Assembly (NCBI RefSeq): GCF_000372825.1
Contig: NZ_KB910516.1
Span: forward strand, 3,763,825-3,827,824
Reading direction: 5' to 3'
DNA length: 64,000 nucleotides
From: Methylobacterium sp. 77
Lineage (GTDB): Bacteria > Pseudomonadota > Alphaproteobacteria > Rhizobiales > Beijerinckiaceae
In this document: in pieces, positions 8,409-17,470 of the stretch
How the letters are laid out: the number at the start of each line of letters is the position of its first letter
How positions within the stretch are numbered: the stretch's first letter is position 1
Translations under genes and position numbers: made by a program
Notes under the pieces: generated by a model
The model's database searches: none
Seen by the model: only the letters and a program-made list of their open reading frames with translations
Told to the model about the DNA's origin: nothing

Positions 8409-9362
8409 ATGCCGTCTCCCCGGTACTTCTTCAACCACTTCATGCCGTTCACCGGCTATCCCTATAAGGGCGCGCCAACCGTCTGCAATCTCTGCGGATC
8501 GGCCGAGACCGTGACGGTGGCCGAGACCGATCGGCGGCTGAAGACGCTGAAATCCATCGCCTGCGCCCAATGCGGGCTGATTCGCACCGACCCGATGCCG
8601 ACCCCGGACGAATTGGCGCATTACTACGCCCATGCCTACCGGGCGGATTATCAGCTCGCCTTCGCCGGCGGCCCTCCGCGCCACCACCTCAACCGTTCCG
8701 CTCGCGAGGCGACCTTCCGCGCCGACCTGCTGGCTCCGAAGCTCAAGCCGGGTGCGCGGGTTCTCGATTTCGGCTCCGGCTCCGGCGAATTCCTGGCCGC
8801 TGCCCGCGCCAGGGGCTGCGAGGCCATCGGCGTCGAACCCGGCCGCGACTACGCCGCCTATGCCCGTGAGCATCACAAGGTCGAAGTCCTCGACGACGCT
8901 GCCGACGAGCGCTTCCCGGCCGGGCATTTCGACGTGATTTCCACGCACCACGTGCTCGAACACCTGCGCGACCCGGCCGTGGTGATGGAGCGTCTGTCGC
9001 GCTGGCTGAAGCCCGACGGGGTGCTCTATGCCGCCGTGCCCAACATGGCCGCCACCGGCAAGCCGCCGCACGAGCGCTTCCACTTCGCCCACGTGCACGG
9101 CTACGTCCGCGAGACCTTCGATCTTCTCGCCCGCCGCGCCGGTCTCGTGCCCCATCCCGAATATTGGCGCGAGGACACGACGGTGATCTACCGCAAGAGC
9201 GATGCCCCGGTGGGTGAACTCGCCAATCCCGGTCTCGCCCGGCGTCTCGCCGTCGACCTCAAGCCCATGCCGGCCGCAGCCTACCTCGTCTCCGGTGCCT
9301 GGATCTGGCCGATGATCCGCCGCAACGCCAAGGCCGTGCGCGACGGCTTCGCCTCGCGCTAG
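8409..9362 (+). CDS. class I SAM-dependent methyltransferase with N-terminal zinc-ribbon-like domain
   Basis: The 317-residue protein begins with a cysteine pair arrangement CNLCG and CAQCG (residues 26-60), typical of the zinc-binding head found on many sugar and small-molecule methyltransferases. Then comes a Rossmann methyltransferase core: VLDFGSGSGEFLAAA (SAM loop) near 120, GVEPG, and DVISTHHVLEHL with LKPDGVLYAAVPN. A HFAHVHGY stretch follows. This layout resembles methyltransferases of polysaccharide or hopanoid/quinone-type pathways, but nothing nearby names the substrate. It stands alone, with a strong hairpin 26 bp after its stop. Confidence 0.85.
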   Translation: MPSPRYFFNHFMPFTGYPYKGAPTVCNLCGSAETVTVAETDRRLKTLKSIACAQCGLIRTDPMPTPDELAHYYAHAYRADYQLAFAGGPPRHHLNRSAREATFRADLLAPKLKPGARVLDFGSGSGEFLAAARARGCEAIGVEPGRDYAAYAREHHKVEVLDDAADERFPAGHFDVISTHHVLEHLRDPAVVMERLSRWLKPDGVLYAAVPNMAATGKPPHERFHFAHVHGYVRETFDLLARRAGLVPHPEYWREDTTVIYRKSDAPVGELANPGLARRLAVDLKPMPAAAYLVSGAWIWPMIRRNAKAVRDGFASR

Positions 9363-9388
9363 AGGCTGACGGGCCGGATATTCTCTGT

Positions 9389-9413
9389 GCCGATGCAGCG
9401 GTGTTGCATCGGC
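9389..9413 (+). terminator. hairpin, likely terminator after the methyltransferase
   Basis: Perfect 9-bp arms GCCGATGCA and TGCATCGGC surround a 7-nt loop 26 bp after the stop at 9362. The T-run that follows is poor (TTCATC), so it could also act as an RNA-stability hairpin. Confidence 0.5.
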
Positions 9414-9483
9414 TTCATCGATGGCATCCACACTCGGCTCCGAGCGGGTTCTCGACAGCCCGACCCCTCGGAGACCCGTCTCA

Positions 9484-11004
9484 ATGACCCGTCCCACCCG
9501 TCGTCAGACCCTGAGCCTCGGCCTCGGGGCGGGTCTCGCGGCTGGCCTGCCGGCTCCCGCACAGGCCGGGGCGATCGAACCGACCTTCACCCTGCTCCTC
9601 GTCAACGACGTCTACCTGATGTCGGAAGTCGATGGCCGCGGCGGCTTCCCCCGGCTCAACGCGGTGGTGAAGGCCGAGCGGGCCCGCGGCGTGCCGCTAC
9701 TCTACGCCCATGCCGGCGATACCCTGTCGCCCTCGCTGATGTCGGGGTTCGATCGCGGCGCGCATATCATCGAGCTCCTGAACGTCGCACCGCCCGACGT
9801 GTTCGTGCCGGGCAACCACGAATTCGATTTCGGCCCGACCACGTTCGCCCAGCGCATGGGCGAGGCGGCCTTTCCGGTCTTTGCCGCCAATCTGCATGAC
9901 GCTGAGGGCAAGCCGCTCACCGGAATCCGCGACCGGATGGTGATGACGCTCGGCGGAATCCGGATCGGCATCGTCGGCATCGCTCTCGCCAGCACGCCCG
10001 AGAAGTCGCAATCCGGCGATCTCGTTTTCGGTCCCGAAATCGAGACGTTGCGTGCACAGGCCCAGGCCCTTCGTGAGGAGGGAGCCGAGCTCATCGTCGG
10101 CATCTGCCATACGGCGCGCGTCACCGACGAGGCGATCGTGGCGGCGCGGATCGTCGACATCCTGCTGTCGGGCCACGACCACGACCTCATCGTGCAATAC
10201 GATGGCCGGACCCTCCTGGCGGAATCGAGCTTCGACGCCCATTACGTCACGGCCATCGACGTCACCGTGACGGTGAAAGGGAGCGGCAAGGCCAAGTCCT
10301 TGTCCTGGCATCCGAACTTTCGCGTCTACGACACTGCGGAGGTCACGCCCGATCCCGAGACCCTCTCCCTGACGCAGCGGCTCGAGGGCCGATTGGCGAA
10401 GGAACTCGACGTGCCGGTCGGGACGATCGGCACGCCCCTCGACAGCCGCATCGCGACGGTGCGCCTTCGCGAGGCGAGCTTCGGCAACCTCGTCGGCGAT
10501 GCGCTCCGGGCGGCGACGGGGGCGCAGATCGCCATCACCAATGGCGGTGGCATCCGCGGTAACCGGCTCTATCCGGCCGGCACAATCCTGACCCGGCGCG
10601 ACATCCTCACCGAACTCCCCTTCGGCAACACGACGATTCTCGTGTCGCTGACAGGCGCGCAGGTACGGGCCCTGCTGGAATCGGCCTTCGCCGATCTCGG
10701 CCGTCCCGCCGGGCGATTCCCTCAGGTCTCCGGTCTCGTCGTCACCCTCGACCCGGCGGCAAGTGCCGGACATCGCATCCTGTCGATCCTCGTCGACGGA
10801 CGGCCCCTCGACGAGGCGCGCTCCTATACGGTCGCCTCCAACAACTTCCTCTACGATGGCGGCAACGGCTACGGCATCCTCGCCGATGGGCGTACCCTCA
10901 TCGGCGCCACCGACGGCAAGCTCGTCGCCAACGAGGTGATGGCCTATATCGGCCGGCATGATCCCCTCTCCGTTCCCGATGACGGCCGGATCGTGATGCG
11001 ATGA
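9484..11004 (+). CDS. periplasmic 5'-nucleotidase / UshA-like metallophosphoesterase
   Basis: The 506-residue protein (from the ATG at 9484) begins with a twin-arginine signal, MTRPTRRQTLSLGLGAGLA, pointing to Tat export. The metallophosphoesterase core shows LLLVNDVY, HAGDTLSPS, GNHEFDFG, and GHDHD for metal binding. The second half is the 5'-nucleotidase C-terminal domain, with FGNLVGDALRAATGAQIAIT, NGGGIRG and a late NNFLYDGGNGYG substrate loop. The family removes phosphate from nucleotides or sugar nucleotides. An upstream ATG at 9421 would put 21 residues before the Tat signal, which is unlikely. Its stop overlaps the ung start by 4 bp. Confidence 0.9.
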   Translation: MTRPTRRQTLSLGLGAGLAAGLPAPAQAGAIEPTFTLLLVNDVYLMSEVDGRGGFPRLNAVVKAERARGVPLLYAHAGDTLSPSLMSGFDRGAHIIELLNVAPPDVFVPGNHEFDFGPTTFAQRMGEAAFPVFAANLHDAEGKPLTGIRDRMVMTLGGIRIGIVGIALASTPEKSQSGDLVFGPEIETLRAQAQALREEGAELIVGICHTARVTDEAIVAARIVDILLSGHDHDLIVQYDGRTLLAESSFDAHYVTAIDVTVTVKGSGKAKSLSWHPNFRVYDTAEVTPDPETLSLTQRLEGRLAKELDVPVGTIGTPLDSRIATVRLREASFGNLVGDALRAATGAQIAITNGGGIRGNRLYPAGTILTRRDILTELPFGNTTILVSLTGAQVRALLESAFADLGRPAGRFPQVSGLVVTLDPAASAGHRILSILVDGRPLDEARSYTVASNNFLYDGGNGYGILADGRTLIGATDGKLVANEVMAYIGRHDPLSVPDDGRIVMR

Positions 11005-11690
11005 CGGCATCCGGTCCCCTCTCCGAGGCCCTCGACCGCTTCCGTTCCTCGGGCTCGTCCTGGCTGACGCTGCCATTCTTCGCCGGAGGCGCGGCCGAGG
11101 CCGTCTGCGCACGGGTCGACCGGCGGATCGCGGAGGGGGCGAGCGTCCTGCCCTCCCCCGATGCCGTCTTTCGCGCTCTCACCCTGACGCCGCTCGAGGA
11201 GGTGAAGGCGGTCATCCTCGGGCAGGACCCCTATCCGACGCCGGGCGACGCGAACGGCCTCGCCTTTTCCTATGTCGGCCCTCGCCGGCTTCCCGCCTCG
11301 CTGAAGGTCATCCTCGCCGAATTGCCCGGCCAGCCGACGAGCGGCGATCTCACGCCCTGGGCGCGAAGGGGTGTGCTGCTCCTGAATTCCGCTCTCACCG
11401 TCGAAGCCGGCGCATCCGGTGCTCATCTGCGCTACGGCTGGTCTGCTCTCACCGATGAGGCGGTGGCGGCCGTCTCGGCCCGCGCGACGCCTGCGATCTT
11501 CCTGCTCTGGGGCGCACAGGCCCGCGCGCGGGCAGGGCTGATCGACCGCGCGCGATGCGGGGTGATCGAGACCGGCCATCCCTCCCCGCTCAACCGTCTG
11601 CGGGATTTCTCGGGCACTCGGCCCTTCGACGAGGCCAATGCCTGGCTGGCGGACAGGGGCCTCGCGCCGATCGACTGGTCGCTGGGGTGA
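11001..11690 (+). CDS. ung: uracil-DNA glycosylase, family 1
   Basis: Ung removes uracil from DNA to start base-excision repair. The 229-residue protein has the catalytic loop LGQDPYPTPGDANGLAFS with the water-activating Asp76, VLLLNSALTVEAG, and the DNA-intercalation loop HPSPLNRLRDF. The usual GQDPYH reads GQDPYP here, a variant known in some bacterial Ung proteins. The start codon overlaps the stop of the phosphoesterase gene (ATGA), suggesting coupled translation. No leader sequence is present, so it acts in the cytosol. Confidence 0.93.
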   Translation: MTASGPLSEALDRFRSSGSSWLTLPFFAGGAAEAVCARVDRRIAEGASVLPSPDAVFRALTLTPLEEVKAVILGQDPYPTPGDANGLAFSYVGPRRLPASLKVILAELPGQPTSGDLTPWARRGVLLLNSALTVEAGASGAHLRYGWSALTDEAVAAVSARATPAIFLLWGAQARARAGLIDRARCGVIETGHPSPLNRLRDFSGTRPFDEANAWLADRGLAPIDWSLG

Positions 11691-11817
11691 TCCTGTGGCC
11701 TGTCTTTCGGCTGACGCGGCGAAACGGTCGCTTTGACAGTGTGGCCCGGCGGACTATCTCGAAGGGGCACCATAAGCGGAACTTAAGATTTCGCGCCTGT
11801 CCGAGGAAACGCCGTCC

Positions 11818-12237
11818 ATGTCCCCTAAAACCGTTCTCGCCGGTGGCCTTGCCGCCGGTCTGCTCATGACGACCCTGGCCGATGCGCAGATCCGCAATGC
11901 GCCTCCGCCTCGCGCCCTGGAATTCGCCGCCTACATCTTCGCCGCGGCCAATGTCTGCGGCTACCGGATCGGCGTCGACCAGTTCGATGCGCTGCTGCAG
12001 AAGCAGGGCGTGAACGCGGCCGATGTCGGGCCGCGCGGGCCTTTCGGGGGTAAGGTCCAGACGATCTTCGCGCTGATGTCGAACCAGATGCAGCTCAACC
12101 GCGAACAGGCCTGCCTCGCCGTCGCCGGCGAGTACGGGCCCGAGGGCAACGTCACGAAGAACGTGCTGCTGCCGGCCGCCATGGAGGGCGCGCCCGCCGA
12201 AGCCAAGCCGCCCGCCGACGCGAAGCCGGCCCAGTAG
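11818..12237 (+). CDS. hypothetical secreted protein
   Basis: I do not recognise the family. The 139-residue product has an N-terminal signal peptide (hydrophobic residues 5-18, ending LADA). A predicted helical mature domain follows with two cysteines, ANVCGYRIG and REQACLAVAGEYGPEG, that could form one disulphide. The C-terminus is an Ala/Pro/Lys-rich tail (AEAKPPADAKPAQ). It lies alone between ung and rlmN, with a GC-rich hairpin after the stop. Codon use matches the neighbours, so it is probably a real native gene. Confidence 0.75.
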   Translation: MSPKTVLAGGLAAGLLMTTLADAQIRNAPPPRALEFAAYIFAAANVCGYRIGVDQFDALLQKQGVNAADVGPRGPFGGKVQTIFALMSNQMQLNREQACLAVAGEYGPEGNVTKNVLLPAAMEGAPAEAKPPADAKPAQ

Positions 12238-12255
12238 ATCCGCCATTCCTTACAC

Positions 12256-12284
12256 GCAGCGGAGCGCCATTCGCGTTCCGCTGC
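12256..12284 (+). terminator. GC-rich hairpin after the secreted protein gene
   Basis: The arms GCAGCGGA (12256-12263) and TCCGCTGC (12277-12284) pair perfectly 18 bp after the stop, with a short GCG/CGC stem inside the loop. No T-run follows, so true terminator activity is uncertain. Confidence 0.4.
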
Positions 12285-12331
12285 AGGATCGCTTATATCG
12301 GACTGATTCCAAGTCCGAAGGTTAGAGATCC

Positions 12332-13618
12332 ATGGCGACGGCGTCATTCGACACCGCCGGTCGCGACGTTGACGTCGTGGCCGCAATCGAGAAACTCCCC
12401 GAGTTCCAGCCGGACCCTGTGCCGCCGGGGCGTTCCTCCCTCATCGGGCTGACCCGTGAGGAGTTGAAGGGGCGCCTTGCCGCCATCGGCGTGTCGGAGC
12501 GGGAGCAGCGCATGCGCTCGGGCCAGCTCTGGCACTGGCTCAACGCGCGCGGCGCCACCTCCTTCGATCAGATGACCAATGTCGGCAAAGGCCTCAAGGC
12601 CGATCTGGCGCAGGCCTACACCCTCGAACGGCCGGAAGTCGTCAGCGAGCAGGTCTCTCGCGATGGCACCCGCAAGTGGCTGCTGCGGATGGCACCCACC
12701 GGCAAGCACGACCACAATCGCGGCGCCGAGATCGAGTGCGTCTACATTCCCGGACGCGGGCGCGGCACGCTCTGCGTTTCGAGCCAGGTCGGCTGCACCC
12801 TCACCTGCAGCTTCTGCCATACCGGCACGCAGCGCCTCGTGCGCAACCTGACCGCCGCCGAGATCACCGCGCAGGTGGTGGTGGCCCGCGACCGGCTGAA
12901 CGATTGGGTCGGCCAGAACCCGGTGGCCGCCGGCGAGGACGAGACCCGTCGCGCCGTCACCAACATCGTCTTCATGGGCATGGGCGAGCCGCTCTACAAC
13001 ATCGACAACGTCATCGATTCGGTGGGCGTGATGTCCGACCAGGAGGGCCTCGGCCTCTCGCGTCGGCGCATCACCGTGTCGACCTCCGGCGTCGTGCCGC
13101 AGATGCAGCGGCTCGGCACCGAGGCCCATGCCATGCTGGCGATCTCGCTCCACGCGGTGCGGGACGACCTGCGCGACACCCTCGTGCCGCTGAACCGCAA
13201 GTATCCGCTGGCCGAACTGCTCGCGGCTTGCCGCCACTATCCCGGCCTCAACAATGCCCGCCGCATCACCTTCGAATACGTGATGTTGAAGGGCATCAAC
13301 GATACCGATGCGGATGCGCGCGAACTGGTCCGGCTGCTGCAGGGCATCCCGGCCAAGATCAACCTGATCCCGTTCAACCCGTGGCCCGGCAGCATCTACG
13401 AATGCTCGGACTGGGAGCGGATCGAGCAGTTCTCCGAGATCGTCTATCAAGCCGGCTATGCGTCTCCGGTGCGGACGCCGCGCGGTCGCGACATCCTGGC
13501 GGCCTGCGGACAGCTCAAGAGCGAGACCGAGAAGCTGCGCGCCCGCGCCCGGATGATGCTGGAAGACGGAATCGGCGCCGAGGGCGTCTATGCCGGGGCC
13601 GATGACGACGAGGCCTGA
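12332..13618 (+). CDS. rlmN: dual-specificity 23S rRNA (A2503) / tRNA (A37) C2-methyltransferase
   Basis: RlmN is a radical-SAM enzyme that methylates C2 of A2503 in 23S rRNA and A37 of some tRNAs. The 428-residue protein has an N-terminal accessory domain ([15 protein letters not shown]) and then the cluster motif CTLTCSFC near residues 154-161, inside [30 protein letters not shown], the VSTSGVVP stretch and a late [12 protein letters not shown] follow. The conserved cysteine AACGQL near the C-terminus, which carries the methyl-adduct role, is present. The gene stands between a secreted protein and a membrane protein 9 bp downstream. Confidence 0.96.
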   Translation: MATASFDTAGRDVDVVAAIEKLPEFQPDPVPPGRSSLIGLTREELKGRLAAIGVSEREQRMRSGQLWHWLNARGATSFDQMTNVGKGLKADLAQAYTLERPEVVSEQVSRDGTRKWLLRMAPTGKHDHNRGAEIECVYIPGRGRGTLCVSSQVGCTLTCSFCHTGTQRLVRNLTAAEITAQVVVARDRLNDWVGQNPVAAGEDETRRAVTNIVFMGMGEPLYNIDNVIDSVGVMSDQEGLGLSRRRITVSTSGVVPQMQRLGTEAHAMLAISLHAVRDDLRDTLVPLNRKYPLAELLAACRHYPGLNNARRITFEYVMLKGINDTDADARELVRLLQGIPAKINLIPFNPWPGSIYECSDWERIEQFSEIVYQAGYASPVRTPRGRDILAACGQLKSETEKLRARARMMLEDGIGAEGVYAGADDDEA

Positions 13619-13627
13619 GCGCGCGCC

Positions 13628-14110
13628 ATGCGGCTCGTCGGCCGCCTGATCTGGGCGAGTGTCGCCCTGTGCCTCGCGATTCCGTGCGGGGCCCTGGTGC
13701 TCGTCGTCGCCATCCTGTTCGATCCGGTGTCGAGCGAGGCGCTCACCCGGCTCGGTCTGTTCGGCTTCCTGCAGGGGATGACCGATCTCGCCTCGGGGAT
13801 CGGTCCCGATGCGCTCCTCGCCCTCGCGGCCGGGCTCGCCAGGGCCGGCTTCATCCTGCTGGTACTGCCGCCCGTCGCCATGGCGCTGATCGGCGAGGCC
13901 ATGAGCCTGCGCAGTGCCCTGGCCTATGCGCTCGGCACGGGCTTCGCCACCGCCCTCGTGCCCTGGCTGATGCGGGGTGCCTCGGGCTCGCTCGCCGCCC
14001 GAAACCTCGCCATCGAGGGCAGGGTGACGGCGCTGTTGTTCCTGGCCGGCGCGGCTGCCGGGCTGGTCTATGGCTGGATCGCCATCCGCGACCGGCCGGA
14101 GGGCGCCTGA
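13628..14110 (+). CDS. hypothetical integral membrane protein
   Basis: The 160-residue product consists almost entirely of hydrophobic segments. I count four likely membrane helices: residues 7-30, 60-85, 90-115 and 130-152. It ends in a short charged tail RDRPEGA. No known domain is apparent. It starts 9 bp after rlmN and is probably co-transcribed with it, which says little about its role because rlmN is a housekeeping gene. Codon composition fits the neighbours. Confidence 0.75.
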   Translation: MRLVGRLIWASVALCLAIPCGALVLVVAILFDPVSSEALTRLGLFGFLQGMTDLASGIGPDALLALAAGLARAGFILLVLPPVAMALIGEAMSLRSALAYALGTGFATALVPWLMRGASGSLAARNLAIEGRVTALLFLAGAAAGLVYGWIAIRDRPEGA

Positions 14111-14189
14111 ACGCGCACCCCTCTGGAAGCGTTGCCTGCCCTGGAGCATCGGCGACGAGCCGTGGAGAGCCCTGCATGACGGATATGGC

Positions 14190-15926
14190 ATGACCGGACG
14201 TCGTTTCAGCCTCGCCTTCGCGCTTCTGGCGACCCTTTCCGGACCGTCGCTGGCGCAACCCGTTCCCGAACCGCTGCCGATCCCTTCCGACGACGCGCGC
14301 ATCCTCCCGGTCCTCGGGACCCACGGCATGGTGTCCTCGCAGGACGCCCTGGCCACTCGGGTCGGTGTCGCGATCCTGAAACAGGGTGGGAACGCCGTCG
14401 ATGCCGCCGTCGCCGTCGGGTTCGCCCTCGCGGTGACTTTGCCCCAGGCGGGCAATCTCGGCGGCGGCGGGTTCATGCTCGTTCGGCTGGCAGCGACCGG
14501 CGAGACCGTGGCGATCGACTTTCGCGAGACGGCGCCCGCCGCGGCGAGGGAGGACATGTTCCTCAAACCCGATGGGCAACCCGACCGCGCCGCATCCATT
14601 CGCACCGGCAAGGCCGTCGGCGTTCCGGGCTCCGTGCGCGGACTGGCCGAAGCGCACCGCCTCTACGGGTCCGGCCGCTTCACTCTCTCCGAGCTCGTCG
14701 CCCCGGCCCGGGCATTGGCCAGGGACGGGATTCCCGTCGAGGGCGGCCTCGCCGATTCTCTTCCCCGCGCCGCCGACCGTCTCGGGCGCTGGCCATCGAG
14801 CCGGGCCGTGTTCTTTCGTGATGGCCGTCCCCTCGCGCGGGGCGAGACCCTGGTCCAGCCCGATCTCGCGGCGACCCTCGCGTCCATCGCCGAACGCGGC
14901 CCCGATGCCTTCCATACCGGCCCGATCGCCGAGCGGATCGCCGCCGCGGTCAGGAGCGCCGGCGGAGTGATGATCGCGAACGATCTCGCCGCGTATCGCC
15001 CCGCGATCCGCCAGCCGATCCGGGGCACCTATCGCGGCTACGAGATCGTCTCGATGCCGCCGCCGAGTTCGGGCGGCGTCCACCTCATCGAGATCCTGAA
15101 CATCCTCGAAGGGTTCGACCTGGCCTCCATGGGTGCCGGCAGCGCCCAGGCCCTCCACATCCTCGCCGAGGCGATGAAGCCGGCCTATGCCGACCGCGCC
15201 ACCTGGCTCGGCGACCCGTCCCGCTCGAATGTGCCCATGCGGGGCCTCACCGCGAAAGCCTATGCCGAGACCCTGCGCTCTGCCATCGACCCTGCCCGCG
15301 CCCGTCCGGCCGAGGCGGTGAAGGCCGGCGACCCGCTGCCTTACGAATCCGACCACACCACCCATTATTCCGTGGTCGACCGCGCGGGGAACGCCGTCTC
15401 CACCACGACGACCCTCAACTTTTCCTACGGGCTCGGCCTCGTGGCGGAGGGGACCGGCGTCCTCCTCAACAACGAGATGGACGATTTTTCCGCCAAGACC
15501 GGCAGCGTCAACGCCTACGGCCTCGTCGGCGGCCCGGCCAATGCGGTGGCGCCCGGCGCCCGGCCGCTCTCCTCGATGACGCCGGCCATCGTGCTCAAGG
15601 ACGGACGCCTCGTTCTCGTCACCGGAAGCCCGGGCGGCAGCCGCATCATCTCTACGGTGCTGCAGGTGATCGTGAACGTCATCGATTTCCGCATGAATCT
15701 CGCCGAAGCCGTCACCGCTCCGCGCATCCACCACCAATGGCGCCCCGACGTGCTCTTCGCCGAGGACGGGCTCTCGCCGGACACCCTGGCGCTGCTGCGG
15801 GCGAAGGGCCACGAGGTCCGGGTCGGATCGAGTTCGGGCTCGGCCAATTCCGTGATGGCGGTGGACGGGCTCGTGGCCGGGGCCGCCGACACGCGGCAGC
15901 GCGGAACCCTGGCGGAGGGCGATTAG
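14190..15926 (+). CDS. ggt: gamma-glutamyltranspeptidase
   Basis: GGT cleaves and transfers the gamma-glutamyl group of glutathione in the periplasm. The 578-residue precursor starts with a signal peptide (MTGRRFSLAFALLATL, cleavage near SLAQ). The self-cleavage site lies in ESDHTTHYSVVD, with the nucleophile Thr around residue 390, separating large and small subunits. GNLGGGGFMLV, the substrate loop MDDFS, SSMTPAIV and GSPGGSRI are all present. The ATG at 14190 is chosen because the signal peptide starts there; in-frame sequence upstream is not protein-like. No transporter or glutathione gene lies nearby. Confidence 0.93.
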   Translation: MTGRRFSLAFALLATLSGPSLAQPVPEPLPIPSDDARILPVLGTHGMVSSQDALATRVGVAILKQGGNAVDAAVAVGFALAVTLPQAGNLGGGGFMLVRLAATGETVAIDFRETAPAAAREDMFLKPDGQPDRAASIRTGKAVGVPGSVRGLAEAHRLYGSGRFTLSELVAPARALARDGIPVEGGLADSLPRAADRLGRWPSSRAVFFRDGRPLARGETLVQPDLAATLASIAERGPDAFHTGPIAERIAAAVRSAGGVMIANDLAAYRPAIRQPIRGTYRGYEIVSMPPPSSGGVHLIEILNILEGFDLASMGAGSAQALHILAEAMKPAYADRATWLGDPSRSNVPMRGLTAKAYAETLRSAIDPARARPAEAVKAGDPLPYESDHTTHYSVVDRAGNAVSTTTTLNFSYGLGLVAEGTGVLLNNEMDDFSAKTGSVNAYGLVGGPANAVAPGARPLSSMTPAIVLKDGRLVLVTGSPGGSRIISTVLQVIVNVIDFRMNLAEAVTAPRIHHQWRPDVLFAEDGLSPDTLALLRAKGHEVRVGSSSGSANSVMAVDGLVAGAADTRQRGTLAEGD

Positions 15927-15998
15927 GGCTCATCGATCCCGGCGGATGGTGCCGCGGAAGCGCCCGCGCTACAGGAAGGGCATCAGTCCGGGTTTCCG

Positions 15999-16778
15999 AT
16001 GCTCATCCTTCGCTCGATCGCCTTCAACATCGTCTTCTATCTCGCCACCACCGTCATCGCGGTCGGTGGATTGCCGGCCCTCGTCTCACAGAAGGCCTCC
16101 CTTCGCGTGGCCCAGTTCTGGGCGCGGGTGAGCCTATGGCTCCTGCGCGTGGTCGGCGGCGTCAGTGTCGAGTTCAGGGGTCTGCACCATCGCCCGCCCG
16201 GTGCCCTCCTCGTGGCGGCCAAGCACCAATCGGCCCTCGAGACCCTGGCCCTCGTCACCGCCTTCCCGAACTTCGCCTACATCCTCAAGCGCGAGCTTCT
16301 CTGGATCCCGCTCTTCGGCTGGTTTCTGTCCCGCTCGGGCATGGTCGCCATCGACCGTTCCAAGGGCGCTCGCGCCATGGCAGCCATGAACGAGGCGGCC
16401 GCCCGCGCGATCCGCGAGGGACGCCAGCTCATCATCTTCCCCGAAGGAACCCGCAAGGCACCGGGGGCGCCGCCCGCCTACAAGCTCGGCATCACCCATC
16501 TCTACGCCGCCCTGGACGTGCCCTGCCTGCCCATCGCCCTCAATAGTGGCCTCTACTGGCCCCGGCGCCAGCTCACCCGCCGCCCCGGCACCACGGTGAT
16601 CGAATTCCTGTCTCCGATCGCCCCCGGCCTCGACCGCATCGCTTTCCTGGAAGAGATGCAGCAGCGGATCGAATCCGCCTCGGATGTCCTCATCGCCTCC
16701 GGCCGCGCCGAACTGGCGGCGCGCGGGCATAGGGTGCCGGAGACCGGCTCCGTCGGCGAACCGACCCGGACCGCCTGA
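15999..16778 (+). CDS. plsC: 1-acyl-sn-glycerol-3-phosphate acyltransferase
   Basis: PlsC makes phosphatidic acid from lysophosphatidic acid at the inner membrane. The 259-residue protein has an N-terminal hydrophobic segment (residues 2-30) and a second near 45. Its acyltransferase block carries KHQSALETL, where the family HX4D motif appears as HQSALE with Glu in place of Asp, as in many alphaproteobacterial PlsC proteins. FPEGTRKAPGAPPAYKLG binds phosphate, and PCLPIALNSGLYW follows. It is a single gene, with a gene-free 197 bp downstream holding a DnaA-type site and a promoter. Confidence 0.9.
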   Translation: MLILRSIAFNIVFYLATTVIAVGGLPALVSQKASLRVAQFWARVSLWLLRVVGGVSVEFRGLHHRPPGALLVAAKHQSALETLALVTAFPNFAYILKRELLWIPLFGWFLSRSGMVAIDRSKGARAMAAMNEAAARAIREGRQLIIFPEGTRKAPGAPPAYKLGITHLYAALDVPCLPIALNSGLYWPRRQLTRRPGTTVIEFLSPIAPGLDRIAFLEEMQQRIESASDVLIASGRAELAARGHRVPETGSVGEPTRTA

Positions 16779-16798
16779 ACCCTCATCCATCCACAGCC

Positions 16799-16807
16799 TG
16801 TGGATAA
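16799..16807 (-). promoter_or_regulatory. perfect DnaA-box 9-mer outside the origin
   Basis: The minus strand reads TTATCCACA exactly. It overlaps an inverted partner (ATCCACAG, 16788-16795), so the two form the dyad TCCACAG-CC-TGTGGA. It sits 40 bp upstream of a good sigma-70-type promoter for the gene at 16976. Confidence 0.5.
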
Positions 16808-16847
16808 GTGCTTCCGGCGCCCCTGCTGCGGAGCGAAACAGAGACTC

Positions 16848-16877
16848 TTGACGGTTCGAAATTGTTAAGATTATTCT
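16848..16877 (+). promoter_or_regulatory. putative sigma-70-type promoter
   Basis: TTGACG (16848-16853) and TATTCT (16872-16877) are separated by 18 bp in the only AT-rich part of this intergenic region. They would drive the small gene beginning at 16976. Confidence 0.5.
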
Positions 16878-16975
16878 GGAACAAATGGCGAACACGAAAG
16901 ACGTCCCGTTCTCGTGCCGCAAGGCGCGACACGCGATGGCGATCGACGCCAATCCCCTGATCCGGAGACCCGCCC

Positions 16976-17365
16976 ATGCGCGAAGTACGTCTGAGGACGG
17001 CAGCCAGCCTGCGTGGAACTCCTGCCTTGGCGCTGAGCGCCTGGCGTGGCCGCTCCGGCCGCCGCTACGTCGTCGGCATCCATGAACTGGCCGAGCTCGA
17101 ACTCGACGATATGGGCGAAGCGGTGGTCATGGCCGTGCGTCGGAATTCGGCCGGGATCGGTGAACTCATCGCTGTCGCCGCGGCCGGTTCCAGCCCGCGA
17201 GAGCGTCTGACCCGCAACTGGATCGCCCGCGCCCGCCACGGTGGTGCCACCGAGATGCACGTCCATCGCCTTGCCGAGGACGAAGCCGAGCGGGGTGAGA
17301 TCGTCGCCGACCTCCATGTCGATCATCTGTCGCAGCTGGACCAGACCACCAGCGCCGCCGCCTGA
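16976..17365 (+). CDS. hypothetical protein
   Basis: I do not recognise this 129-residue protein. It begins with basic residues (MREVRLRTAASLRG) and then alternates strand- and helix-like segments (RYVVGIHELAELELDDMGEAVVMAVRR). It has no signal peptide, membrane helix or cysteine. The C-terminal half is acidic and rich in His and Asp (EMHVHRLAEDEAERGEIVADLHVDHLSQL). A GGAG ribosome site lies about 9 bp before the ATG, and a promoter-like TTGACG/TATTCT pair lies about 100 bp upstream, so I take it to be a real, separately transcribed gene. Confidence 0.62.
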   Translation: MREVRLRTAASLRGTPALALSAWRGRSGRRYVVGIHELAELELDDMGEAVVMAVRRNSAGIGELIAVAAAGSSPRERLTRNWIARARHGGATEMHVHRLAEDEAERGEIVADLHVDHLSQLDQTTSAAA

Positions 17366-17470
17366 ATCCGCCGGCGGCCATGCTTTCGCCGCGTTGAGAC
17401 CCGCCAAAGCTCCCTCACCGAGAAGGCCTCGTCGATGGCGACGCGGCTTCGAGATCGAGGCAGGTCGACA

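Noticed and set aside
13851..15812. A 653-codon open frame on the minus strand across ggt
   Set aside because: It is antisense to a clear gamma-glutamyltranspeptidase, has no domain, and arises from the high GC content that leaves few stops in shadow frames.
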